From an uncultured Oscillospiraceae bacterium (GTDB lineage: Bacteria > Bacillota > Clostridia > Oscillospirales > Oscillospiraceae), in NCBI GenBank assembly GCA_904419145.1, contig CAJFQQ010000035.1:1-41097 (forward strand): DNA of 41,097 bases. Reading direction: 5' to 3'. This document shows positions 31,235 to 38,981 of the stretch, in pieces. How positions within the stretch are numbered: the first letter of the stretch is position 1; every line of letters begins with the position of its first letter. A model generated the notes under the pieces. The model did not search any database. It was not told where the DNA came from and was given only the letters and a program-made list of their open reading frames with translations. The position numbers and the translations under genes were made by a program.

Positions 31235-31868
31235 CAGGCCCCTGCCGGAAGAGCGGGGAGGGTTCGCGCCCCCGGGTGCGGGGTGTTTTTGGCACACCCC
31301 TGCCAGGAGAGATTTCGTGCCCCCGGGCACGACCTACTTTTGCCGCCAGGCAAAAGTAGGCAAAAACTGGCTTAGGGGCTGCGGCCCCTAAGGACCCCAT
31401 TGATGTACAATGATGTACAATGGGGTTCCAACCTCTCTTACCGGCGCGTGGATATCGTTTTGCCTCTGCGCCCCCTGCCGGGCCTTCCGCTCCGCTAGGC
31501 CCTGCCTGGGCAGACAAACAGGCAGCATCTCCCCTATACCGCGCCTGGTGCGGCGGTCGAGGGGGCTGGTTCTCCCAAGTCTCCGCCGGGCCATAAACAG
31601 CAAGAGGAAAAGAGGAGCAACTACTCTCTTATCTTAGCGGCCACTACGCAACAGGCCGGCAGGCGGACTTTGGCAAGTGCCAAGGTCCGTAGGTAATCCC
31701 ACTGTCGATACGGCGTGCAAAACAGTACACTCCACGACCCTGTTCCCAAAACCCGGGGTTCTTAGGGGTGAAACCCCTAAGCTGACTTTTGCCTACTTTT
31801 GTTCAGCGACAAAAGTAGGCCCCCGGAGGGTGGGCACCCTCCCTCTCCGGCAAGACTGCCGAAAGCAT
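31235..31868 (+). repeat. large inverted-repeat-bounded intergenic repeat, copy 8
   Basis: Plus orientation (CCATAAACAGCAAGAGG near 31590). The left arm CTACTTTTGCC...GGCAAAAGTAG with TTAGGGGCTGCGGCCCCTAAG is at about 31334-31392. The right arm TTAGGGGTGAAACCCCTAAG with CTACTTTTG...CAAAAGTAG is at about 31761-31818. It shares with copy 9 the core variant ACGGCGTGCAAAACAGTACA before CTCCACGACCC, defining a subfamily. A short tandem duplication, TGATGTACAA twice, occurs at about 31402-31421. Confidence 0.86.
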
Positions 31869-31906
31869 TATCCCCCCAATAAGGATCAAAAATCTATTAC
31901 CAATAG

Positions 31907-31912
31907 TATAAT
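31907..31912 (+). promoter_or_regulatory. possible -10 element upstream of aspS
   Basis: A perfect TATAAT in a locally AT-rich patch 31 bp before the aspS start. The -35 region (GATCAA at 17 bp) is weak. If real, aspS could be transcribed independently of the distant T-box. Confidence 0.35.
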
Positions 31913-31942
31913 ATAAAATATTTCATACAGAAAGGAATCAAA

Positions 31943-33736
31943 ATGACCATGAAACAGAGCCGCACCCACACCTGTGGGGAGCTGCGTCTTGGCGACGCAG
32001 GCAAGACCGTCACGCTGGCGGGCTTTATGGAGAACGTCCGGGAGGTGGGGCAGAACTTCGCCTTTGTAGTCCTCCGGGACTTCTACGGCACCACCCAGGT
32101 GGTGGTGGAGACCGAGGACATGATGCAGGTCATCAAGGGCCTCAACAAGGAGACCACCCTCCAGGTCACCGGCACCGTCCGGGAGCGCAGCAGCAAGAAC
32201 CCCAACCTCCCCACCGGCGAGATTGAGGTGGTCCCCACAGACATCAAGGTCCTGGGTCGCTGCATCTACAATGAGCTCCCCTTCCCCATCAACCGCAGCC
32301 GGGACGCCGACGAGTCCATCCGCCTGAAGTACCGCTATCTGGATCTCCGCAACCCGGCGGTAAAGCAGAACATCATCCTCCGCTGCCAGGTGGTGGCCGC
32401 CCTCCGCGCCGCCATGACTGAGCAGGGCTTCCTGGAGATCACCACCCCCATTTTAACCGCCTCCTCCCCCGAGGGGGCCCGGGACTACCTGGTGCCCGCC
32501 CGGAAGCACCCCGGGAAGTTCTATGCCCTGCCCCAGGCGCCCCAGCAGTTCAAGCAGCTGCTGATGACCGCCGGCTTTGACCGCTACTTCCAGATCGCCC
32601 CCTGCTTCCGGGACGAGGATGCCCGGGGCGACCGCTCCCCCGGCGAGTTCTACCAGCTGGATATGGAGATGGCTTTCGCCACCCAGGACGACGTGTTCGG
32701 CGTGCTGGAGGAGGTGCTGCCCCCCATCTTCGCCAAGTTCGGCACCTACAACGTGGCCTCCTCTGCCCCCTTCCGGCGCATCGGCTATGTGGAGGCCATG
32801 GAGACCTACGGCTCGGACAAGCCGGATCTGCGCATCGACCTGACGGTCACCGACGTAACGGAGCTCCTGGGCAGCTGCGGCTTTGAGCCCTTTGCCGGGA
32901 ACACGGTGAAGGCCATCGTGGTCACCGACTTCACCGCCACCCGCAAGCAGATCGACAAGCTCTGCGCCGACGTGGAGGTCCAGGCCGGCAGCAAGGCCTA
33001 CTGGTTCCGCACCGATGACAAGAACGAGATCACCGGCGGCATTTCCAAGTTCGTCTCCCCCCTGGCCGATCAGGTGAAGGCGGCCCTGAACCTGGGCCCC
33101 AACACCTTTGTGGGCCTCACCTGCGGCAAGAAGGGCCAGGCCCAGAAGGCCGCCGGGGTCCTGCGCAGCAAGCTGGGCGCCCTCTGCCCCAATCACATGG
33201 ACAAAGAGCGCTACGAGTTCTGCTGGATCGTGGACTTCCCCATGTACGAGATCGGCGAGGAGAGCGGCGAGCTGGAGTTCTGCCACAACCCCTTCTCCAT
33301 GCCCAACGGCGGCGCGGAGATCCTGGACAAGGCCATCCGGGGCGAGATCGACCCCCTGACCATCACCGCCTTCCAGTACGACCTGGTGTGCAACGGCGTG
33401 GAGCTCAGCTCCGGCGCGGTCCGCAACCACGACCCGGAGATCATGATTAAGGCCTTCAACCTGGTGCGCCTGGGCGAGGAGGACGTGAAGAAGAAGTTCC
33501 CCGCCATGTACAACGCCTTCTGCTACGGTGCGCCCCCCCACGCCGGCATTGCCCCGGGTGTGGACCGGATGGTCATGCTCCTGGCCGGGGAGGACAGCAT
33601 CCGGGAGATCATCCCCTTCCCCATGAACAAGAACGCCCAGGATCTGATGATGGGCGCCCCCTCCTTCGTGGAGCAGAAGCAGCTGGATGAGCTGCATATT
33701 CAGATTACGGAGAAGGAAGAGGATACCGAGGAATAA
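31943..33736 (+). CDS. aspS: aspartyl-tRNA synthetase
   Basis: Class IIb synthetase of the bacterial type, 597 residues. It has the N-terminal OB-fold anticodon domain (~15-105), class II core motifs (ARDYLVPARKHPGKFYALPQAPQQ split over ~170-195; CFRDEDARGDRSPGEFYQLD), the bacterial GAD insertion (~285-415) and the C-terminal motif 3 APPHAGIAPGVDRM. AGAAAGGA lies eight bases before ATG 31943. It is the gene whose tRNA matches the upstream T-box, yet it is 3.9 kb away behind hisS, the SLH gene and repeat copy 8. Its final ~63 bases are duplicated downstream around an inverted copy of the structured element. Confidence 0.97.
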   Translation: MTMKQSRTHTCGELRLGDAGKTVTLAGFMENVREVGQNFAFVVLRDFYGTTQVVVETEDMMQVIKGLNKETTLQVTGTVRERSSKNPNLPTGEIEVVPTDIKVLGRCIYNELPFPINRSRDADESIRLKYRYLDLRNPAVKQNIILRCQVVAALRAAMTEQGFLEITTPILTASSPEGARDYLVPARKHPGKFYALPQAPQQFKQLLMTAGFDRYFQIAPCFRDEDARGDRSPGEFYQLDMEMAFATQDDVFGVLEEVLPPIFAKFGTYNVASSAPFRRIGYVEAMETYGSDKPDLRIDLTVTDVTELLGSCGFEPFAGNTVKAIVVTDFTATRKQIDKLCADVEVQAGSKAYWFRTDDKNEITGGISKFVSPLADQVKAALNLGPNTFVGLTCGKKGQAQKAAGVLRSKLGALCPNHMDKERYEFCWIVDFPMYEIGEESGELEFCHNPFSMPNGGAEILDKAIRGEIDPLTITAFQYDLVCNGVELSSGAVRNHDPEIMIKAFNLVRLGEEDVKKKFPAMYNAFCYGAPPHAGIAPGVDRMVMLLAGEDSIREIIPFPMNKNAQDLMMGAPSFVEQKQLDELHIQITEKEEDTEE

Positions 33737-33765
33737 TCACAGGCTGCTCCTGCTTCTGCTCCACC

Positions 33766-33885
33766 CCGGCGCGCAGCGCCGTACAAGCGCCCTGCGCCAG
33801 CAGGGCCTTGGCGCAGGCAGAATTCATTTCTGCCGAGCATGTCAGATCAGCGGGGCCCCTGCGGGATGGCACATCCCGTGGGGAG
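33766..33885 (-). mobile_element. compact structured element, copy A (between aspS 3' duplicates)
   Basis: Second copy, about 120 bp, read on the minus strand. P1: CGGGATG/CATCCCG inside CCCC/GGGG. P2: GGCAGAAATGAATTCTGCC. P3: GCCCTGC/GCAGGGC. P4: GGCGC/GCGCC. The conserved blocks CTCCCCAC, GCTGAT, AATGAATTC, CAAGG and CGCTTGTACG match copy H in order and spacing. The stem sequences are largely unrelated but complementary, the pattern expected when structure, not sequence, is selected. Confidence 0.75.
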
Positions 33886-33887
33886 CG

Positions 33888-33950
33888 CAGAAGCAGCTGG
33901 ACGAGCTGCATATCGCCATTACCGAGAAGGAAGAGGACACAGAGGAATAA
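33888..33950 (+). pseudogene. duplicated 3' end of aspS
   Basis: Repeats the last 21 codons plus stop of aspS (compare 33674-33736), reading QKQLDELHIAITEKEEDTEE with one residue change (Q to A). The other differences are synonymous (GAT/GAC twice, ATT/ATC, ACG/ACC, ACC/ACA). Similarity continues past the stop (CAGGCT in both). It has no start codon and lies before the terminator, so it is an untranslated remnant or restored gene end. Confidence 0.88.
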
Positions 33951-33975
33951 CCTCAGGCTATCTCAAAGGAAAAGA

Positions 33976-34013
33976 GAAGAGGAGGCATATGCCTCCTCTT
34001 CCTTTTTGTTGTT
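33976..34013 (+). terminator. terminator of aspS
   Basis: A perfect GAAGAGGAGGC / GCCTCCTCTTC hairpin with an ATAT loop and CTTTTTGTTGTTT. It lies 26 bp after the duplicated aspS end, so the element and the duplicate sit inside the aspS 3' untranslated region. Confidence 0.92.
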
Positions 34014-34680
34014 TCGTGCCCGGTGCGGGGGCCTTTTGGCACGTCCCTGCCTGGGGGTAATTTCGCGCTCCCGGGCGCGAGGGACGAGTTCCACCCCCCA
34101 TTTTCTTTTCGTCTTGCCGAAAGGACGGGGACGTTTCGCGCTCCGGCGCGAGGCCCTTTTGGCGCGGCCCAAAAGGGCCGAAAAGGCCGCTTAGGGGCTG
34201 CGGCCCCTAAGAACCCCATTGATGTACAATGAGGTGCTTACTTCTCCTTCCGGCGCGTGGGCGTCGTTTTGCCTCTGCTCCCCCTTCCGGGCCTTCCGCT
34301 GCGCCAGGCCCTGCCTGGGGTAAACATCCAAGCCGCTTCTCCCTCGATACCGCGCCTAGTGCGGTGGGTAATGGGCGCTTGAGCCCTCTCCCGCAAGTCT
34401 CCACCAGGCCATGAACAGCAAGAGATAAAGAGAAGCTACTACTATCTTGTCTTAGCGGCCACTACACAACAGGCCGGTAGGCGTACTACGGAGAGTGCCA
34501 GGGTACGTAGGTAATCCCGCTGTCGATACGGCGTGCAAAACAGTACACTCCACGACCCTATTCCAAAAATTTGGGGTCCTTAGGGGTGAAACCCCTAAGT
34601 GTGTTTTTGGTGACTTTTTGCACAAGCAAAAAGTTACCCCACGGAGTGCGGGCACTCCTCTCTCCGGCAAGACTGGCGAA
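34012..34680 (+). repeat. large inverted-repeat-bounded intergenic repeat, copy 9
   Basis: Plus orientation (CCATGAACAGCAAGAG near 34409). The left arm CCCTTTTGG...CCAAAAGGG with TTAGGGGCTGCGGCCCCTAAG is at about 34153-34211. The right arm TTAGGGGTGAAACCCCTAAG with TGACTTTTTGC...GCAAAAAGTT is at about 34579-34636. It belongs to the same subfamily as copy 8 (ACGGCGTGCAAAACAGTACA). It also carries the CCACCCCCCATTTTCTTTTCG block seen in copies 2 and 10. It fills the convergent gap between aspS and the next minus-strand gene. Confidence 0.86.
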
Positions 34681-34713
34681 ATAGGCATGAATCCCCGGCC
34701 CAAGCTCCAACTC

Positions 34714-35427
34714 TCAAAAGGCATCCCACAGCCGGTCAAACCGCTGGGCCTGGGAATTGCACCAGAAGTGCTCCCCGTCCAGGCCGGAGACATAGTAGGC
34801 CAGGGGGCCCTGAAAGCTGCCGGTCTCGTGAGTATCTACCTCCAGAGACGGCGCGTAGCCTACCTCGCTCCGGTCCCGGAGCCGGGCGGCATAGGCCGTC
34901 TCCCCGTAGTACCCGGACCCCAGCCAGGGGATCACCACCCGGCACCTGCCCGCTCGGAAGATCAGCAGCTCCCCCATGTCGCTGTCCAGCCAGATCCCCT
35001 CAAACCCGGCCAGATCCTCCGGCCAGTCCGACGGCTCCTCCCGCCAGGGGGTGGTCTCCGTCTCCAGGAGCCGGGTGAAAAAGGGGGACAGGGACCGCAC
35101 CGCGGCGCGGTAGTCCTCCTGGGAGAGCCCCGGCGCTTCCCCCTCCGCCAGGAGCGCGTCCGCCTCATCCAGCACCTGGGCAAAGGCCGCTGCCGCATCA
35201 GCCGGAATCACATCCCGGGCCGCCAGCAGCGCCTCCACCTCGTCCTCCGGGGCAGCTCCCCCGGCCTCTGCCCAGCGGAGCAGCGTTGCCGCCGCTTCCG
35301 CCGGCGCCGCCTCCAGAACCTGTTCCGTCACAGCCTCCCAGGCGGGCCCTGCCGCCTCTCCGGCCGCTGGGGCCTGTACTCCGCCCAGCAGCACCAGCGC
35401 CGCCATTGCCACTGCTATCATCTGCAT
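34714..35427 (-). CDS. exported protein of unknown function
   Basis: 237-residue protein that I do not recognise. A signal peptide (MQMIAVAMAALVLLGGVQAPAAG, cleavage near residue 22) is followed by an Ala/Glu-rich helical region (~25-115). A mixed C-terminal domain has GIWLDSDMGELLIFRAGRCRVVIPWLGSGYYG and ends FDRLWDAF, possibly a small beta-barrel. ATG at 35427 has GGGAG nine bases upstream; the longer frame from 35502 would put 25 non-signal residues first. It is divergent from the NagZ-like gene with its own promoter, so a shared envelope role is possible but unproven. Confidence 0.75.
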   Translation of the reverse strand: MQMIAVAMAALVLLGGVQAPAAGEAAGPAWEAVTEQVLEAAPAEAAATLLRWAEAGGAAPEDEVEALLAARDVIPADAAAAFAQVLDEADALLAEGEAPGLSQEDYRAAVRSLSPFFTRLLETETTPWREEPSDWPEDLAGFEGIWLDSDMGELLIFRAGRCRVVIPWLGSGYYGETAYAARLRDRSEVGYAPSLEVDTHETGSFQGPLAYYVSGLDGEHFWCNSQAQRFDRLWDAF

Positions 35428-35455
35428 AAAGCCGCACTCCCTTCCATTTTTCTTC

Positions 35456-35485
35456 ATCATACCACTGCCATAGGCCAACATCCAA
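35456..35485 (-). promoter_or_regulatory. candidate promoter of the exported unknown gene
   Basis: On the minus strand TTGGAT (35480-35485), an 18 bp spacer and TATGAT (35456-35461), about 30 bp before the start codon. Confidence 0.5.
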
Positions 35486-35516
35486 TGACAATCCGGTAAC
35501 ACTTTGCCATCATACC

Positions 35517-35532
35517 GTTACCAAACTGTAAC
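35517..35532. promoter_or_regulatory. GTTAC-N6-GTAAC inverted repeat upstream of the NagZ-like gene
   Basis: GTTAC CAAACT GTAAC lies about 25 bp upstream of the -35 of the NagZ-like gene. The GTAAC half-site also occurs in the tandem repeat at the M23 gene, hinting at a shared envelope regulator. This is inference from two sites. Confidence 0.3.
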
Positions 35533-35542
35533 TGGCCGGCCC

Positions 35543-35571
35543 TTCCCTTTTTTTCCAGGATGTGCTACACT
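35543..35571 (+). promoter_or_regulatory. candidate extended -10 promoter of the NagZ-like gene
   Basis: TGC-TACACT (-10 at 35566-35571) with a weak TTCCCT -35 at 17 bp, 47 bp before the start codon. Confidence 0.5.
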
Positions 35572-35617
35572 TCTGTATTGTAAACCAGCCACAGCCCTTT
35601 TGGAAAGGAGCTTTCCC

Positions 35618-36808
35618 ATGAAACGCTTTTTTACAGCGGCATTGGCGGCGCTGATGCTGCTGCTCACCGCCTGCGCGCCCGACGCGCCCATTGTCGATCA
35701 CAGCCAGGCGGAGGATCCCGCCGGCGCCGCCGACCCGGCTCCCTCCGAAGAAACTCCGCCCGCAGAGCCGGAGGAGCCCACCCCGCCCCCGGACCCCCGT
35801 CAGGAGGCCATTGACAGCCTTCTCGCCTCCATGACGGTGGAGGAGAAGGTGGGACAACTATTTTTCGTCCGCTGCCCGGAGGTTGACGCAGTGGCGGACA
35901 TCTCCACCTACCACCTGGGGGGATACCTGCTCTTCGGCCGGGACTTCAAGGACAAAAGCGTCTCGGATGTGACCGACCTCCTGGAGACCTTCCAGGCGAT
36001 GTCGGAGATCCCCCTGCTCATCGGCGTGGATGAGGAGGGCGGCACTGTGGTGCGCGTAAGCTCCAACCCGAACCTGGCCCCGGAGGGAAAATTCCCCTCC
36101 CCCCAGCGGCTCTACGCCCAGGGCGGCCTGGAGGCCATCGCCCAGGATGCCGCCAGCAAGAGCGCGCTGCTCCTGGGATACGGCATCAACGTCAACTTCG
36201 CCCCGGTGGCGGACGTGTCCACCGACCCGGCGGACTTCATCTATGACCGCTCCTTCGGCCAGGACGCCCAGGCCACGGCGGAGTATGTCACCACCGTGGT
36301 GGAGCAGATGGACGCCGCCGGCATCGGCAGCGTGCTCAAGCACTTTCCCGGCTACGGCAACAATGTGGACACCCACACGGGCATCGCCGTGGATGAGCGG
36401 CCCTATGAGACCTTCGTGGAGAGCGACTTTCTCCCCTTTGAGGCCGGCATTGCCGCCGGAGCGGACAGCGTGCTGGTGAGCCACAACATCGTGGGCTCCA
36501 TGGACAGTACCCTCCCCGCCTCCCTGTCCCCGGAGGTCCACCGGGTGCTGCGGGAGGAGCTGGGCTTCTCCGGCGTGGTGCTCACCGATGATCTGGCCAT
36601 GGACGCGGTGGAGGCCTATGCAGAGGACGGCTCCGTGGCCGTGCTGGCGGTATTGGCGGGCAACGACATGATCATCACCACCGACTACCGCACCCAGATC
36701 CCCCTGGTGATCGCCGCCGTGGAGGAGGGCACCATCGCCGAGAGCGCCATCGACCAGGCGGTGAGCCGGGTGCTGGGATGGAAATACGACCTGGGGCTTT
36801 TGGGGTAA
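35618..36808 (+). CDS. GH3 beta-N-acetylglucosaminidase-like lipoprotein (NagZ type)
   Basis: 396-residue lipoprotein. The signal peptide MKRFFTAALAALMLLLTAC has a lipobox (LTAC, lipid on C19), followed by a Pro/Glu/Ala-rich spacer to ~65. The GH3 barrel has GGYLLFGRDF, KHFPGYGNN and the DTH of the Asp-His general acid/base dyad typical of NagZ-type GH3 enzymes. The nucleophile Asp is in VLTDDLAMDAV. It is expected to remove GlcNAc from muropeptides or wall fragments at the outer face. The usual KHFPGHG reads KHFPGYG here, a mild change. GGAAAGGAG lies before ATG 35618. Surrounding envelope genes agree with cell-wall turnover. Confidence 0.9.
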   Translation: MKRFFTAALAALMLLLTACAPDAPIVDHSQAEDPAGAADPAPSEETPPAEPEEPTPPPDPRQEAIDSLLASMTVEEKVGQLFFVRCPEVDAVADISTYHLGGYLLFGRDFKDKSVSDVTDLLETFQAMSEIPLLIGVDEEGGTVVRVSSNPNLAPEGKFPSPQRLYAQGGLEAIAQDAASKSALLLGYGINVNFAPVADVSTDPADFIYDRSFGQDAQATAEYVTTVVEQMDAAGIGSVLKHFPGYGNNVDTHTGIAVDERPYETFVESDFLPFEAGIAAGADSVLVSHNIVGSMDSTLPASLSPEVHRVLREELGFSGVVLTDDLAMDAVEAYAEDGSVAVLAVLAGNDMIITTDYRTQIPLVIAAVEEGTIAESAIDQAVSRVLGWKYDLGLLG

Positions 36809-36873
36809 TCCGGCCCTGGGCATGGCTTTCCGTCCGCTGCCCCATCAATTTCGGAATGGAGGAGGAAAGCGCA

Positions 36874-37500
36874 ATGTCTGAACAAAACGAAAGCGTACAA
36901 AAGCAGAAAACAAGCTATTTCAAAAAATACCTGACAAAAAAACTGGTGGCAGTCCTTTGCGGTGTCTTGCTCCTGGCCGTCATCGGCCTCGGCGTAAAGA
37001 GCCATTTTTCGTCCAGGAACCAAACAACGCAAATCGGCTTTGAGAATATCGGCGAGCTGGCAACCCAGTCTGCCTACTGCACACAGGTCAGTGTCACAGA
37101 GGCCTCCAGAGAGCTCTTCGGCGTCACGATCCCCTTTACCCAGAGCAAAAGCATCTACAGCTATGACGTCATCATTAAGGCAGGGCTTGATTTCAGCGAA
37201 ATCCAATGGGCTGTGGAGGACACGGCAATCACCGTCAAACTGCCGGAGATCCGGGTCCTCAGCAATGAGATTGACCTGGATTCCTTCCAGCTCTACCACG
37301 AATCGGAGAGCATCTTCCGCCCCATCACACTGGAGGAAAACAACGCGGCAATGGCTGACCTGAAGCAGACCGCGCAGGAGAATGCCCTGGCCAACGGCCT
37401 GCTGGAGGAGGCCCGGGCCAATGCAGAAAGCATATTGACCGGATTTTTTGCGCAGGTATACGATTTAGAAACCTATACACTGGATTTTGTGGACCAGTAA
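36874..37500 (+). CDS. DUF4230-type membrane-anchored protein
   Basis: 208-residue protein with a basic cytoplasmic start and one membrane helix (~24-42, KLVAVLCGVLLLAVIGLGV). An extracellular domain follows (GFENIGELATQSAYCTQVS...VIIKAGLDFSEIQW...ITVKLPEIRVLSNEIDLDSFQLY), matching the DUF4230 pattern as I know it. The C-terminus is a helical Ala/Glu-rich region ending FVDQ. The function of the family is unknown. AGGAGGAAA lies before ATG 36874. It is less GC-rich with different codon use than its neighbours (more AAA, AAC, ATC), suggesting later acquisition. A 27-residue membrane peptide follows 13 bp later. Confidence 0.8.
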   Translation: MSEQNESVQKQKTSYFKKYLTKKLVAVLCGVLLLAVIGLGVKSHFSSRNQTTQIGFENIGELATQSAYCTQVSVTEASRELFGVTIPFTQSKSIYSYDVIIKAGLDFSEIQWAVEDTAITVKLPEIRVLSNEIDLDSFQLYHESESIFRPITLEENNAAMADLKQTAQENALANGLLEEARANAESILTGFFAQVYDLETYTLDFVDQ

Positions 37501-37513
37501 GGGGGGATATTGG

Positions 37514-37597
37514 ATGAAGAAAACGCTATTGTGGATCATGGGAACGATCCTGACAGCCATTGTGCTGTTCTATCTGGTCCTGTTTTTGACCAGATAG
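37514..37597 (+). CDS. small single-pass membrane peptide (27 residues)
   Basis: Reads MKKTLLWIMGTILTAIVLFY and continues LVLFLTR to a TAG stop. A two-lysine N-terminus, one uninterrupted hydrophobic helix and a C-terminal Arg make a plausible single-pass peptide. AAGGGGGG lies nine to ten bases before the ATG. It begins 13 bp after the DUF4230 gene and ends about 50 bp before a terminator, so it is probably translated from the same mRNA and may partner with that protein. Function unknown. Confidence 0.6.
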   Translation: MKKTLLWIMGTILTAIVLFYLVLFLTR

Positions 37598-37649
37598 CGC
37601 CGATAGCGCCGGGCCGGCCATACGCCGGGCCCCTTGCAGCAAAAAGAGA

Positions 37650-37687
37650 CGCCGCCGGGAGGTTCTCCCGGCGGCGCTGTTTTTTTA
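37650..37687. terminator. bidirectional terminator between DUF4230 unit and alaX-like gene
   Basis: GCCGCCGGGAG-GTT-CTCCCGGCGGC is followed by GCTGTTTTTTT on the plus strand. On the minus strand it is followed by GTCTCTTTTTG. It overlaps the stop region of the convergent AlaX-type gene. Confidence 0.9.
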
Positions 37688-38857
37688 TTCCATCCCGGCA
37701 GAGGCGGCCAGGTCCGCAAAAAATTTCCGGATCTCCGCCTCCCCGGCGGCCACGCTTCCCTGGACAAAGTCCGGCTTTCCGCCGCCCCGGCCGTTCAGGG
37801 CGGCATTCAGGGCCTTCGCCAGCTGCCGCAGGTCCCCGCCGTGCTCCCCCACGGCGTATTTGTAGGCCCCCTCTGTCCCGGCGAACACGGCGCACCGCCC
37901 GCCGCAGGCGTCCAGCACCGCCGCGCAGAGCTTGCGCACGGACTCCGGGCCCATGTCCCCCTCCAGGAGCAGCACGTCCCCGGCCCCGGCCAGCTCCGCG
38001 GCCTTCCGGGCAAAAGCGCCCTCCTCCAGCGCCGCCACCCGGCCCCGGAGGGCGTAGAGCTCCTTCTGCATCCGCTCCACCGCGGCGGCGGTGTCCAGGG
38101 CCTTGGCGCTGAGGAGATGGGAGACGCGGGTGTTCTGCTCCAGCACCGCGTTGCAGTACCGGAGGGCCCGGCCCCCGGCGGCCATCTCGATGCGGACCCC
38201 CTCCCGGAACTTCTGGCAGGTGAGAAGCTTCACCAGCCCCACCTGCCCGGCGGAGCGGACGTGGGTGCCGCAGCAGGCGCAGCAGTCCGCCCCGGGGAAG
38301 GAGACCAGCCGCACCACGCCGGGGATGAATTTCTTGCTGCGGTAGTGGGCCCGCTCCAGCGCCTCGCCGCTGAGAAAGTCAGTGCGCACCGCCGCGTCGG
38401 ACCAGATGTAGGCGTTGGCGGCGGCCTCGATGTCCGCCAGGTCCTCCGGGGGGATGTCGGCGTTGAAGTCGATGGTCACCAGCGCGTGGCCCATGTGAAA
38501 GCCCACATTGTCGCAGCCGTAGCGCGCGCAGAGGATGCCGCTGACGATGTGCTCGCCGCTGTGCTGCTGCATGTGGTCAAAGCGCCGCCCCCAGTCGATG
38601 GCGCCGGCGACGGCGGTCCCCGCCTCCAGGGGCGCGTCGCACAGGTGGCGGATCTCCCCGTCCTTCTCCCGGACGTCCAGGACCCGGACGCCCCCCAGGG
38701 TGCCGGTGTCGGCCTCCTGGCCGCCCCCCTCGGGGTAGAAGGCGGTCTGGTCCAGCACCACGGCATAGCGGTCCTTCTCCTGCCGGCAGGAGAGGACGGT
38801 GGCGGTAAAGGTCTGGAGGAAGGAATCCTCGTAGTAGAGCTTTTTGGTCTCCGTCAT
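37685..38857 (-). CDS. alanyl-tRNA editing protein, AlaX-L type with DHHA1 domain
   Basis: 390-residue trans-editing protein related to the editing half of AlaRS, expected to deacylate Ser- or Gly-tRNA-Ala. Domains: an N-terminal beta-barrel with LDQTAFYPEGGGQEADTG, the editing site with zinc ligands H99 and H103 (HSGEH) and C195/H199 (CCGTH), a coiled linker (~235-275) and a C-terminal DHHA1 domain with GGGKPDFVQG. All four metal ligands are present. ATG at 38857 has AAGGAGG upstream; the 23 extra residues of the longer frame are not supported. Downstream of the LTA-synthase-like gene with a 124 bp gap and probably co-transcribed. Confidence 0.92.
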   Translation of the reverse strand: MTETKKLYYEDSFLQTFTATVLSCRQEKDRYAVVLDQTAFYPEGGGQEADTGTLGGVRVLDVREKDGEIRHLCDAPLEAGTAVAGAIDWGRRFDHMQQHSGEHIVSGILCARYGCDNVGFHMGHALVTIDFNADIPPEDLADIEAAANAYIWSDAAVRTDFLSGEALERAHYRSKKFIPGVVRLVSFPGADCCACCGTHVRSAGQVGLVKLLTCQKFREGVRIEMAAGGRALRYCNAVLEQNTRVSHLLSAKALDTAAAVERMQKELYALRGRVAALEEGAFARKAAELAGAGDVLLLEGDMGPESVRKLCAAVLDACGGRCAVFAGTEGAYKYAVGEHGGDLRQLAKALNAALNGRGGGKPDFVQGSVAAGEAEIRKFFADLAASAGME

Positions 38858-38981
38858 GGAAATGCCTCCTTGGAAAGATGGGATCCGCCGGCCGACGAGC
38901 CCGCCCTGAATAGGTTCAGCGCACATCGGTCAGGCCCGGCGATCCTTCATAGCAGTATTTTCAAGCGGCGGTGCCCTGGGG

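Noticed and set aside
33687-33950. An 87-codon frame running from inside aspS through the element into the duplicated end
   Set aside because: It starts out of frame within aspS with no ribosome site and only reaches the aspS tail frame by chance of the element length.
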